64,000 bases of DNA from Forficula auricularia (lineage: Eukaryota; Arthropoda; Insecta; Dermaptera; Forficulidae): positions 6,246,832 to 6,310,831 of the forward strand of contig JALMQS010000075.1 of NCBI GenBank assembly GCA_024734495.1, given 5' to 3'. The notes beneath the pieces were generated by a model. That model was not told the origin of the DNA. It saw nothing but the letters and a program-made list of their open reading frames with translations, and did no database searches. Both the position numbers and the translations under genes were made by a program. Of the stretch, positions 10,718 to 21,266 are shown in pieces; positions within the stretch are counted from its first letter, which is position 1; every line of letters starts with the position of its first letter.

Positions 10718-11447
10718 CATAGAGAAATCGACTTTAAACTAAAAATAGCGATTGATTCTCATCTCGTACTTGAGGAATAATCATTCTATATTGGATTTTT
10801 GACGTTTCGGTTTTTATTGGTAACCATTGCTGAAGACATAGAGAAATCGACTTTAAACCAAAAATAGCGATTGATTCTCATCTAGTACTTGAGGAATAAT
10901 AATTCTATATTGGAATTTTGACGTTTCGGTTTTTATTGGTAACCATTGCTGAAGACATAGAGAAATCGACTTTAAACCAAAAATATCGATTGATTCTCAT
11001 CTAGTACTTGAGGAATAACCATTCTATATTGGATTTTTGACGTTTCGGTTTTTATTGGTAACCATTGCTGAAGACATAGAGGAATCGACTTTAAACCAAA
11101 AATAGCGATTGATTCTCATCTAGTACTTGAGGAATAACCATTCTATATTGAATTTTTGACATTTCGGTTTTTATTGATAACCATTGCTGAAGACATAGAG
11201 GAATCGACTTTAAACCAAAAATAGCGATTGATTCTCATCTAGTACTTGAGGAATAACAATTCTACATTTGGTTTTTGACGTTTCGATTATTATTGGTAAC
11301 CATTGCTGAAGACATGGAGGAATCGACTTAAAATCAAAAATAACTATCGATTCTTATCTAATACTAAAGGAATAACCTTATCGCATTCCATTTTTGATGT
11401 TTTGACTATTAATGGCAACCTCTAATGAAAACGTGGAAGAATCGACT
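10718..11447. repeat. 119-bp tandem satellite array, forward arm
   Basis: Five clear units begin their GACGTTTCGG (one diverged to GACATTTCGG) at 10801, 10920, 11039, 11158 and 11277, an exact 119-bp spacing. A more diverged unit follows. Each unit contains GAAGACATAGAG, GATTGATTCTCATCTAG and CTTGAGGAATAA. On the minus strand each has a short GGUU/AACC stem just before GAAACGUC. The array faces inverted units at 11498-11840. No coding potential is visible. Confidence 0.85.
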
Positions 11448-11497
11448 TAAAATCAAAAAGACTAAATTCTTTTATGGCAAACAACTCAAGCTTGACT

Positions 11498-11840
11498 TCC
11501 ACATTTTCATTAGAGGTTGCCATTAATAGTCAAAACATCAAAAATGGAATGCGATAAGGTTATTCCTCTAGTATTAGGTGAGAATCGATCGTTATTTTTG
11601 ATTTTAAGTCGATTTCTCCACGTCTTCAGCAATGGTTACCAATAATAATCGAAACGTCAAAAATCTAATGTAGAATTGTTATTCCTCAAGTATTAGATGA
11701 GAATCGATGACTATTTTTGATTTTAAGTCGATTCCTCCATTTCTTCAGCAATGGTTACAATAATAACCGAAATGTCAAAAATTCAATGTAGAATGGTTAT
11801 TCCTCGACTATTAAATGAGAATTATTTTTGAATTAATGTC
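11498..11840. repeat. Inverted arm of the 119-bp satellite
   Basis: These are diverged units in the opposite orientation to 10718-11447. CTTCAGCAATGGTTAC starts at 11624 and 11743, again 119 bp apart. The two arms meet around 11450-11500, so the locus is a large foldback built from satellite units. The stem before GAAACGTC is kept with a G-U change in one unit. Confidence 0.75.
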
Positions 11841-11962
11841 AATATGAACTACAAATTGCAACTGATATCTGATTAATAATAAAGGAACAAACATATTAAT
11901 ATTTCAAATGAATTTGGATAAAGTTTAGCAACGATCCGTTGCAGTTTATTTTCTCATTTTAT

Positions 11963-12225
11963 TTAAGGTAGTTCTTTCGCGACAAACCACACAAAAAGTT
12001 TTAGCCTCGTAATCCACTCTATACATATGGACGGTGCTAAAATTTTAGATTATGTTTTTTTAACGTGACTGTACTTTTTAACACTACTAAATCCTCTTTA
12101 TGAATGGATCGTTTCCAAGCCATTGATATTTTATCCCCTCCACTAAAAATAATCGCCCCAAATATGTTTGTTTTTATCAACACTACGTGGTAAATAATAA
12201 TTTCAATTTTTTTTTTTTAAGTTAC
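11963..12225. repeat. Dispersed 270-bp repeat, copy 1
   Basis: This matches 22590-22852 in direct orientation along nearly its whole length, including TTTAAGGTAGTTCTTTC, AAAAAGTTTTAGCCTC, CTTCCAAGCCATTG-like text and a final T-run with TTTAAGTTAC. The downstream LINE begins where the match ends, so the LINE probably inserted at the edge of this repeat. Confidence 0.7.
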
Positions 12226-12415
12226 CCCATGTATCTACACCTTGTCGCGGTGGTGGGGCTTGCGTTCTCATATGATCCGGAGGGCTATGTCGGCGGGAGC
12301 TTTTAGCTCCTGGTAGGGCCACCCAAGCCGAACAGGCCAAAGGTGATGAGACAGACTAAGAGAGATACACTGGCCCTCCAAAGATGGGGGTTCATGGCCG
12401 GGCTAGCAACCTACC

Positions 12416-13570
12416 ATGATAAAAAGAACACTTGCTCCAAGAACCAGAAAGATGCCTCGGAAATCGATTGATGACACGGTAACGACCTCTGCGCGAACTC
12501 GGACAATGATACCGGATTGTAAAAATCACCTCACAGCTAGGGAAAGGAAAAGAATAACGTGGAAAAAGAACATAGTAAGAATTGCAACATGGAATACACG
12601 ATCATGGAACAATAAAGCCCAAGAAGTACTATTGGAATTAACGCATAAGAACATCGATATATGCGCAATATCTGAAACAAAAAAGAAAGGTCAAGGAATA
12701 ATACCCTACCAAGATCACATCTTGTTTTTTAGTGGGGTCCAAAAGGAGAAGAGGGCCAAAGAGGGTGTTGGATTGATTCTTAAAAAAGAATTCGAAAGAT
12801 CTATAGAAGAATATAAATTTATCTCGGAAAGAATTCTAATGGTTTCTCTTAAAATTAAAAACAGCACATTATACATTTTTAGTGTTTATGCACCCGAAGA
12901 CTGTAAGCCTAGAGCAGATAAAGATCTCTTTTACAAAACGCTTCAAGAGCATCTCGACCGAATACCCGTCAATAAACCTGTAATTATTCTTGGGGACCTA
13001 AACGCGAGAATTGGTAATGAGATTGTTAATGGAGTTAAACAGCGTTTCAACGAAGCAACCATCAACGAAAATGGAACCATATTCACCCAATTCTGTACGG
13101 ATAATGAGTTGAGAATTAATAATACATTTTTCCAGAACAAAATGCAATATAAAATTACATGGCAGAACACCAGAGGTCAAAATTCGACTATAGATTATGT
13201 TGTATCGAACAAGAAAATTCATCCTTCTCAAATACTGGACGTGAGAACACTCAACTCTGCGGATATTGGAAGCGACCACAATATGGTATTGTGCAAATTA
13301 CGCCTTCGCGTCCAGAAAAATAGAAAAAGGGAATTCGTCGTCGAGGAACGTCTAAATAAGGAACTCTTGGAAGATGAAAGTATAAAACTTCTATATAAAA
13401 CCAGATTAGAAGCAATTATACATAGAAATCATTTAGATCAAGAAAATGACGTGAACGACAATTGGCACAAACTTAAAACCAATATCATGAACGCCGGAAA
13501 AGAGGCCTTAGGCACAAGAATGATCAAGATCCCTCCGCAAACGAATAGGGAAAACACCGTGGTTCAGTGA
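12416..13570 (+). pseudogene. LINE endonuclease domain (frame broken at its end)
   Basis: This 384-residue open part holds an AP-endonuclease-like domain that would nick target DNA to prime reverse transcription. Visible motifs in order are IATWNTRSW (near residue 56), SETKKKG (near 86), SVYAPED (near 161), GDLNARIG (near 196), IDYVVSN (near 258) and SDHNMV (near 286), which cover the catalytic Asn, Glu, Asp and His positions of the family. It ends at TGA (13568-13570). Homologous protein resumes in the next frame from about 13551, so a one-base indel near 13541-13551 has split one ancestral frame. The ATG at 12416 follows the GC-rich leader and is a plausible start. Confidence 0.8.
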
Positions 13571-15251
13571 AGAAATAGCAACGCTTGCAGAATATAAGAG
13601 AAAGGCCTTCATTCAATTCAAAAGCACCAGAACACCAGAGTCCTATAATATTTATAAAGGTATAAGAAATGAGGTCAATCTAAAGATAAGGCAAATAAAA
13701 CGTGACTTCTGGGAGGGATATACAAAAAACTTAGAAAGAGATTTTTATGGTCAGCAAAAAAGAATTTGGGGAATGATCCGAAACCAGAAGAAGGAAACCT
13801 TAGAATATATTTCAATTAACAATAATATAGATAAAGATAAGTGGATTGACTACTTTAGACTTCTCTATGCCGGAACAACGGAGGAAATAAGAAATTTTGA
13901 AAGTGATATCCCCCAGCCAGAATTAAAAGAAATAGAAATTATAGAATCAATCCAGAAATTAAAAAATCGCAAAACTCCAGGCGAAGATGGTATAACTAAT
14001 GAGATGATCAAATATGGTGGTCCTAATTTATGGAAAGAAATCATCTTATTATTAAAACAAATATTCACCCTATGTAAGATACCAGAAGAATGGAAAACTA
14101 ATATAGTTATTCCAATTTTTAAAAAGGGAGAAAAGGGAAACCCCGAAAACTACAGAGGCATCAACTTGCTCAATACCCATCTAAAGCTCACCACGTCTAT
14201 TATTGCAAAGAAACTTACTAAAATAATAAATCTCGAAGATGAACAACAGGGATTTAGACGCGGGCGTTCTTGCATCGATGCTGTATTTGTTGTGAGGCAA
14301 TTAGCTGAAAAAGCCTTGGAATTTAATAAACCTGCCTTTTTCTGCTTCATTGACATTGAAAAAGCCTTTGATAAGATCCAACTAAAGCATGTCCTGAAGA
14401 TTTTGGAAGATCATGGAACACCAGTGGCCATCATTAGATTAATCCAGGAAATATATCAAAATAATTATGCAAGAATCAGAATAGAGGGGAAACTGGAGGG
14501 AATGATCCCAGTCAACCAGGGAATTCGGCAAGGCGATTCACTAAGTCCATTTTTATTCAACCTTGTGATGAATGAATTAATAAAAGACCTAAAAAATGTC
14601 CAAGGCTACTCAATGGGAGATGAGAATGTCAATATTGTGTGCTACGCAGACGACGCGGCTCTTGTTGCGGAAAGCGAAAACGACCTCCAACGACTCTTAC
14701 ATAAATTTGCACTTTCCTGCGAAAAATTCCAACTCAAGATATCTTCGAAAAAGACGAAAACTCTCACAATAGCGAGAGAACCAGTACGTTGTAAGCTACA
14801 ACTTTATAACACCATAGTAGAACAAGTGTCATCCTTCAATTATCTCGGCATTCAGATTACCAGCTCCGAAAGCGTTAGCGAGGAAGTCAGGCTCCAATCT
14901 ATTAAGGCGTCCAAAATATCAGGATGCCTGAATGAAACGGTTTGGTCAAACAAGTTTCTGGGAACGGAAGCAAAAGTTCGCATATATAAGACCGTTGTGC
15001 GACCAATTTTGACATATGCGGCCGAAACAAGAACTGACACCGAAAAAACAAGAAAAATATTGGAAGTTTGTGAGATGAAAACGCTACGCAGAATTGCGGG
15101 TAAAACAAGGATGGACAGGGTAAAAAATGAAGATATTAGGGAAAAGTGCAATATACAAAATGTCAGCGTATGGGTCCAAAGGAGAAGAAAAGAATGGAGT
15201 GGACACGTATTGCGAATGAATGAAGACCGGCTGGTGAGGAAAGGTACATGA
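13551..15251 (+). pseudogene. LINE reverse transcriptase domain (frameshifted, C-terminus lost)
   Basis: This frame continues the endonuclease frame after the shift; its first ATG is at 13773 but sensible protein starts near 13551. Reverse-transcriptase blocks are present: KTPGEDGITNEMIKYGG, PIFKKGEKGNPENYRGI, DIEKAFDKI, NQGIRQGDSLSPFLFN and the catalytic YADDAAL (near 14644). A C-terminal region with VQRRRKEWSGHVLRM is typical of RTE-like elements. A second frameshift near 15238-15243 causes the TGA at 15249-15251; family-like protein appears to continue in another frame to the gap. It is not expected to make an active enzyme as assembled. Confidence 0.85.
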
Positions 15252-15261
15252 CAACATCCCT

Positions 15262-15361
15262 NNNNNNNNNNNNNNNNNNNNNNNNNNNNNNNNNNNNNNN
15301 NNNNNNNNNNNNNNNNNNNNNNNNNNNNNNNNNNNNNNNNNNNNNNNNNNNNNNNNNNNNN
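15262..15361. other. Assembly gap of 100 N
   Basis: Exactly 100 undetermined bases, the usual placeholder for a gap of unknown length. It removes the 3' end of the LINE. A minus-strand open frame at 15084-15377 runs through the N and is artificial. Confidence 0.98.
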
Positions 15362-15457
15362 CTGAATTGAATCTCATGTAATTATTAATTCTATATATCT
15401 CTGAAAATATATTACTCTTATAGTTATTTCCCTCAACAGGTTTAATATATGTTTAGT

Positions 15458-15575
15458 TGCTTCAAGCAGAAGACATCCTCATTTTCCCTCTTATAAAAAA
15501 ATACATTATATACTAAATTGAAAGTTTCTTTTTGCCGAGAGTACCAGAATTTTTATAAATTGAAGGAACTCTAGG
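15458..15575. repeat. GTCTTCTGC-family fragment
   Basis: It contains CAAGCAGAAGACATCC, then AATTGAAAGTTTC, TTGCCGAGAGTACCAGAATT and AAATTGAAGGA in the order seen at the other family members. The short frames between 15513 and 16132 on the minus strand have no recognisable domain and are not called as genes. Confidence 0.55.
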
Positions 15576-16129
15576 TATAATTTTATAAAGAAATTCATAA
15601 ATATGTCCACTTGAAGGGTTGAGCATTAGTGTGAATAAAATGCAACAGTTGTTCTTTTGTGGTTCGATAACTTGTGCATCTAAGAACAAGCTGTAAAATT
15701 TTCCCATGTTCTTTAGCAGAAAGAACCCTCCATGTCTTTTGGTCATTCCAGAGAGAATCATGGCTGCTATTACAAAACCCGATGAACATAAGCTGGACCT
15801 TATAACACAGCAATAGGAGACGTTTAGCTCCCTCATTGAATGTTCATAATTTCATAATGTCAAAAAATAAATGCTTTTACATGAGATCTATGTAATTTTG
15901 TCTTGAATGTAAATGTAACTAGTACAATAGATTTTCTATACCTCATCAAACTTGTAAAGATATTTTTCGAACACCCTCCAACACTCCTAAACAGAACTGT
16001 ACTCAGAAACCGTATTTTTTTCGGAAATATAAACTCGAATTTAATGCTTATATCAGTTCCATAAACATTTTTTTGTAGCATGTTTTTACAAAAAAGAGTC
16101 AATTTAGTAAAATATTTGATGTGCCATCT

Positions 16130-16610
16130 CATGACTTTACCATTTTTACTGCCCTCCCCCTCCCTATAAGGGTCTTAAAGAGAAACTGTTCAAAATTTGA
16201 TCCAAATAGGACAATGGGTTCAAATATTTAAAATCTTTCCCTCCCTAATTTTTGAACCTGATTTTCATCAAAATCTAATCTTAATCGCCGTATAAAATTT
16301 CATTTTGATATCTTCATTGGTTTTCGAGATAGAACGTACACTAAATTTGATAACTCAAACTCTAACCAACCAACAGACATTTGGACAAAATAATTAATTT
16401 CTTCTAAAATATATATTTTTCAATGTTTACTATGCCAGGTTTTATTGTAGACCCTAACGCTCTGAATTCGCTCCTTTTTTTATGAATATGGTATTAGTCG
16501 TTTTTGGGATATTTTGAAAATAATAAGTATTAAATAAAACAACACTTTTTTATGCGCAATCTGAAAAGTAGTCTAAAGTCAACTATATAATTAAACACCC
16601 TTATTATGGA
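16130..16610. repeat. Diverged fragment of the ATGGTAAAG element family
   Basis: This region shares order and words with 27170-27865 and 44556-45262: ATGACTTTACCAT, a C-rich block, ATCAAAATCTAATC, ACAGACATTT then GACAAAATAATTAAT, and TTTTTATGCGCAAT near the end. It is non-coding and strongly decayed. Confidence 0.5.
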
Positions 16611-17236
16611 CGGAAATGATATTTTATTTTAATTAATTTTTCATATAGTATTTTGCTTTCGTCATAATATAATTCGTTTAATTTATAAATGTTATAAATG
16701 ATTTGCTTTAAAATATATATTATTATTATATATTTATTTAATGAATACCAACATAGATACATTTACTAAACTTGAAACTATGTAAAATTTCAGGTAAATT
16801 TATATTATTTTAATCGTAGAGTATATTTCACATTTAATTGGAGCGATGAAACGAAACCAAATAAAAACCCGACAAAGCGAGCCAGCCATGCATTCCCATT
16901 TCGAAGTTAATTTTTCCCCTTTATTTCTATTCAAATATTGAACCTTCATTGACTTTTTTTTTTTGTTTAAACGGTTAGATTAAATATTTAATCTCCGTTC
17001 TAGTTTAATGGAATTTGAAGTTTAAAACTATAGAAAAAATAACCTATCTCGGTTGGATGTCACGAATTTTTATTAATCTAACAACACCTTTGGTGAAGAG
17101 GCCCAAAGAAAACCGTCAGTGGAAACAAAGAATGTATTTTTATTTATATTATTATTACCCACTTTTAATTAACTTGGTTAGCTTTTTTACTTGTTTGTCT
17201 GTATATCGTAGAGGTATAATCAGGAAATAGAATTTC

Positions 17237-17418
17237 GACCCATATGGAAATAAATAGATTTTTCGAAATATGTTTTTTATTTATTTTTTGAAAATATATT
17301 AAAAATATAAAAATTTTATGTTAAATTTATATAAATTTATACTAGAGCGACATAAAAATGATTTTATTTTCAAAAATAATATAAAAAATATATTTCGAAA
17401 ATCTATTTATTTATATAC
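17237..17418. repeat. Short foldback repeat
   Basis: The left arm (AAATAGATTTTTCGAAATAT) and the right arm (ATATTTCGAAAATCTATTTA) are inverted around a low-complexity AT core. Both arms also share GGGACC/CCATAT-style edges only weakly. It is non-coding. Confidence 0.5.
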
Positions 17419-17584
17419 GGGGACCTACTTCTAGTGAGGCAAATTTTTAGAAATTTTTTCACATTCAGCGGATTACGTTGCGACGACATAATTCATCGAT
17501 TTTAGGAATTAATAGGAGAAAAATGTAATTTAAATTTTTCGTTAAACTGTAATACACACAAGTACGTGAATATTAACAAGAAAT

Positions 17585-17830
17585 CTAAATTGAAAGTTTT
17601 TTTCCGAGAAGTAGGCAGAATTTTTATATATTGAAGGAGACAATAAAAGAGTGTGTCTTCTGCTGGAATTATACATTTTATTTATAACGAGACTATAAGT
17701 TTCGAGAGCTTTGTCCTCTTCATCAGTCTATTACAATTGATTTACAGGATAGTCTCGTTATAAATAAAATTTATAATTCTAGCAGAAGACACACTTTTAT
17801 TGTCTCCTTCAAAACAAGAAACCTATCGTT
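17585..17830. repeat. Foldback of the GTCTTCTGC family with hairpin motif
   Basis: The arms 17631-17696 and 17749-17812 are inverted and share TGTGTCTTCTGCTGGAATT and TTATAACGAGACTAT-like text. The spacer carries a CUGAUGA hairpin on the minus strand (see the entry at 17689). A terminal piece with AATTGAAAGTTTT and CCGAGAAG precedes the left arm. A partial copy with the same layout lies at 19115-19286. Confidence 0.7.
17689..17728 (-). ncRNA. Hammerhead-like motif in foldback spacer
   Basis: Read on the minus strand: CUGAUGA, an extra A, stem GAGG/UCUC around ACAAAGC, GAA, then ACU-UAU-AGU as a three-pair stem III and a C at the cleavage-site position. Stem I is weak (two pairs). The related copy at 19169-19200 has the same stem III but a damaged stem II. 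Confidence 0.3.
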
Positions 17831-18424
17831 TACAATAAAGAGTGTGTCTTCTGCTTGAATTAAAATTTTTAACTTATTTATGATGATCCTTTCGAAATTA
17901 GCATTATATTCTAAAAATAAAGGTCAAGTTTTGTAAGTTCAACAAAAGGTAAAAAATCTCTTCTAATTCTTTAGAAGTGGATAAAATATTCTATACAACT
18001 AGTTGTATAATCTTCAAGTTGTAAAGATAATTTTCGAGACACCTTATCATTAAAATTTAAATGTCTTGGATGAGCTTCTGATTGTTTACAATAAAAATTT
18101 GTGAAAAATTTGTCAGTCGTGTATGGGCTTCTAAGCTGCTCACCTCACACGTATCAGGATCAAAACGTTATTTAAAAAAAATTACGAGACTTTCTTCTTT
18201 TGTAATCGAACTGTTGTTATAGATGATTTTTAGTACATGTTAGAAGGGTTTTTGAGACATGAAACCAAGAAAATCGAACCTACTTCTCTGGAAAAATTGA
18301 ATTTTAAATAAGTAGTGTTAATTCCTATATTAAACAAAAATTCAAAATCTCGTTTGGTATTTAAATTTTTGCATCAAAAATAAAGCTATAATTTATCTAT
18401 TCAATACTAAAATGACATTTTAAT

Positions 18425-18920
18425 TTTGTTTATTGGGCCTCCGAGGACCGGGCCGCCTCTTACAAAGATAAAAGTTCATTACACAAACTTCACACTTTCA
18501 GCTTCACACAAATAAATTCAGATTCAGAGCGGGTGGATGAGAGAGGCCAGGATTAATCCTGACTCACATTTCACATTCTCTTTTTGTATTTGCAATTAAT
18601 AATCGCCTTTCTCCACGCCACTCTATATGTTCTTCTGCCGAAAGTGCTAAAAATTAAGGAGAGATCCCCTCATCGCTCCATATGTCATATTATTTATTGT
18701 TTTTTGCGACATACCCAGGGCGATGAGGGTGCCCCACCGCTTTATGCCACCACACTCCCTTCCACGAGAGTGTGATGGCCTCGACCTGACCGAGCCCGCC
18801 CCGACGCCAAATCGCTCCGCAATATTGTAACAAGAATTAATATAATGGACAATTGAGTTGCATAGTGAGCCGATGAGGAAGTCGAAAAATAAGCGACGAC
18901 AGCTTGTCCGACTCATAAAA
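18425..18920. other. Unique, GC-richer block; possible host regulatory DNA
   Basis: This block lacks the repeat words seen elsewhere and is less AT-rich than its neighbours. It holds the palindrome AGGATTAATCCT (near 18550), which contains TAATCC in both orientations, the core recognised by K50 homeodomain proteins of the Bicoid/Otx type. Short frames here (18584-18775 plus, 18647-18916 minus) show no domain. A conserved enhancer or unannotated exon is possible, but only comparison with a relative could show it. Confidence 0.2.
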
Positions 18921-19114
18921 AAGTAAAACTCTGTTTTGAATTTGAATTTTCCAGTTTCCTACAATCCCAACTAAATGAATATAATGTTGTTTATTAACAA
19001 AGGAATAAAGCTATATTTGTAAAACAACCTGAATATATTTCGTAAGGACAACTATAAAAATTAAAAAGAATTGTTAAGCTTTCCATTTGAGTTAATGAAG
19101 CTATTTATGTTTTA

Positions 19115-19286
19115 AAGAGTGTCTTCTGATGGAAAAATGAATTTTTTAATTTATTTATAACGAAACTATAGTTTCGAGGGCTTTGCGTTCTTCATCAGTT
19201 TATTACAATTGATTCACAGTTTATTGTCTCCTTTAATTTATAAAAATTCTGCTACTCTCGGCAAAAATAAACTTTCAATTTAATTT
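19115..19286. repeat. Partial copy of the GTCTTCTGC foldback
   Basis: It contains GAGTGTCTTCTGATGG, TTATTTATAACGAAACTAT, a minus-strand CUGAUGA hairpin remnant (19169-19200), TTTATTGTCTCCTTT and CTACTCTCGGCAAAAA then ACTTTCAATTTAA. Compared with 17585-17830 the right arm is shortened. Confidence 0.6.
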
Positions 19287-20139
19287 ATTTATGTTTTTAA
19301 TTATCGGATACTTGTCCATTTTGTTCAGTATTAACGTTTCTACATGTGTGCATGTTTATATTATAATTTGAGGAGCTGGATTATAGCGGTTCAAATTCTT
19401 CAAGACTTAAACTTGTGTCGCCGCCGTGGCGATAGGCAACCCTCTCAACTAATTCTATTCCCTATTCTTTAATTTTAGTTAATAGAGTCAATGGTAGGGT
19501 TGTAAAACATTTTGTATGATGCTAGTGAATATAGGACGATAATAATATGTACAAAATTTCTCTGTGACTTTAATTGTGTGACATCCCTTTGAAATGAAGT
19601 AAATACTTCTTTAGAATTCATTTTATTGGGATCTCTTTTATTATGATAATCACGTTTCATAAAAAAAAATGTTTAACAAGTGTCTATGAAAGATGGAATA
19701 TGTTATAAAATGATGTCTTGTCTGTCTAGATTGAACTTCATACTCAAGAGTTGAATGGCTTCGATGTTTATTTCTTCACTGTCAATTTTTATTGTATTTG
19801 TCACGATCCTAATCCTTTCTGTTTGAATTTGAAGCAGCACAATTTTTTTCACAGTCACGCGCTCTATTGTAATTTCAAGCATTCCTTTCACTAAATAAGT
19901 GTGATCTGGATAATTTATTGAAAATACTTCAATAAGAATAAATTTATTTTCATTTTTTCAAACATCTACACAATAGGACCAATTAGAGAAATGTTTTTTT
20001 TTTTTTTTACTTTATTTAAGTTTATTAAATGTTAATAGGTACATAAAAAAAATCGCCAGTAACGTTTTCTATTACATACATAAAAAATTTCGTAAGAAAT
20101 TATTTTTTTGTCAATTATAAAATGTATACATTTATTAAA
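19287..20139. other. No gene recognised
   Basis: AT-rich DNA with short open frames (19475-19660 and 19703-19891, minus) that show no family features. Nothing else is supported. Confidence 0.4.
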
Positions 20140-20640
20140 AGGAGAGAGAAGATTCGAAAATCTGAAAATAGTGAAGGGTTGGATTGTAGTCAAAATTGTT
20201 TTTTTTTAAAGATTTTATATCAATTAGGATAGTCAAATTTACGGAGAAAACTCAAGGTTTATATTGTAATTGAATGCTTTTATTTAGTCTTAAATTGTAA
20301 AAGGAGAGAAATTCGTGGCTGTTATAGAGTCGCTCCTTGAAGAAATTAATGTTGTAAGATTTGGGAGGCAAATTTAAGGGTTGAATTGAAGTCGGAGGAT
20401 TTTGAAAAGCTGAGGTTTAAAGAAATTTAATTTGTAAAGTAAAGGAGAAATCTTCAACATTTTAATCAGAGTTTTTTGATTGAAGAGATTAAGGTTGTAA
20501 GATTTGAGAGCCAGCCAAGGTTTTTGTATAACCGGGTATTAAAAAACTTAAAGTTGTAAGATTAGAGAGAAATATTCAAGGATTGGAATCAAGTTTAAGG
20601 TTTTTGTATAGCCGTTTGTTAAAGTGGATGTACACTGTAG
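20140..20640. repeat. Degenerate tandem repeat with GTTGTAAGATT units
   Basis: Irregular units share TTGTAAGATTTGGGAGG-like text, AAGGTTTTTGTATA and GAGAAAT. Clear cores lie near 20350, 20485 and 20555. Related, more decayed units may continue near 21870-22100. Spacing is uneven (about 70-135 bp), so it is an old array. It is non-coding. Confidence 0.45.
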
Positions 20641-21195
20641 AGAAAAATCTAACTAGACTCGACTTTTGTTCATTTTACATACATATTATTTAAAGAATCT
20701 TCCATAACTTAAGAGAGTTCTTGATTAAAAACTTATTTTACACAAAACAATTTAAATTCATCTGTTTTATTAATCTAAATGTGTATTCTCTGCTCCAATA
20801 ACTCATTTCTAGAAATTACAGAAAGAACAAAATTAAATTAATCTAGCTTTTGCTCCTGCTGCTCTATTCAGCTGGTTTGTAGATTTTAGAGTTGCCTATT
20901 TTATTATTCTTTGTATATGTTTAGACCTATGTGTTATGTTCTGTTTCCTGTTTATGTATGGCTACCTAGAGCAGCTTTAGCAAGTCTTCAGGTGTACAGG
21001 CACCTTTAAAGAAATCAAAGTTTTAACAAAGTGTAGTGGAGTGCCAATGGATCCTGTTATGACTTGGCGATGATACCTCTGTAAATTATACAAAATAATT
21101 ATTTGAAAGATTTTTGAGGTGTTTAGGAATTTTTTGTTTACTAGATGTGATGGAATTGAATTAAAGAATCCAATTTAATGTGTCTTAAAAGATGT

Positions 21196-21198
<3 letters not shown>

Positions 21199-21230
<32 letters not shown>
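21199..21230. repeat. (AT)n microsatellite next to hairpin motif
   Basis: A perfect run of about 15 AT repeats directly abuts the hammerhead-like motif on its GAAAC side. Similar AT runs touch the GAAA side of the 61437 motif, so the association may be a family property. Confidence 0.85.
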
Positions 21231-21233
<3 letters not shown>

Positions 21234-21266
21234 TCGGTTCTTTTTTCGAACCTTCATCAGCACCTG
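21228..21266 (-). ncRNA. Hammerhead-like motif beside (AT)n
   Basis: On the minus strand: CUGAUGA, extra A, perfect five-pair stem GGUUC/GAACC with a GAAAAAA loop, then GAAAC. The 3' flank is the AT run, so neither stem III nor stem I can be formed from the flanks as they stand. The core is intact; the motif may be truncated. Confidence 0.3.

Larger units (their letters stand above)
12226..15261 (+). mobile_element. APE-type non-LTR retrotransposon (RTE-like), 3' end lost in gap
   Basis: A GC-richer leader (12226-12415) precedes a frame encoding an apurinic-type endonuclease and a reverse transcriptase without RNase H. The arrangement resembles elements annotated as craniofacial development protein 2-like or RTE-like. 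The reading frame is broken at least twice (near 13545 and near 15240), and the 3' end runs into a gap of 100 N, so poly(A) and target duplications cannot be seen. The leader contrasts sharply in base composition with the AT-rich flank. Clade assignment is from motif style only. Confidence 0.8.

Noticed and set aside
10718..11340. CRISPR-like direct repeats
   Set aside because: Whole 119-bp units are repeated with no unique spacers, in a eukaryotic context.
13551..13570. Programmed frameshift between LINE endonuclease and reverse transcriptase
   Set aside because: Family members of this type use one frame as far as I know, and a second unrelated shift near 15240 favours mutation or sequencing error.
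15084..15377. 97-codon minus-strand frame next to the LINE
   Set aside because: A third of it is unknown residues from the N gap, and it is antisense to the reverse transcriptase.
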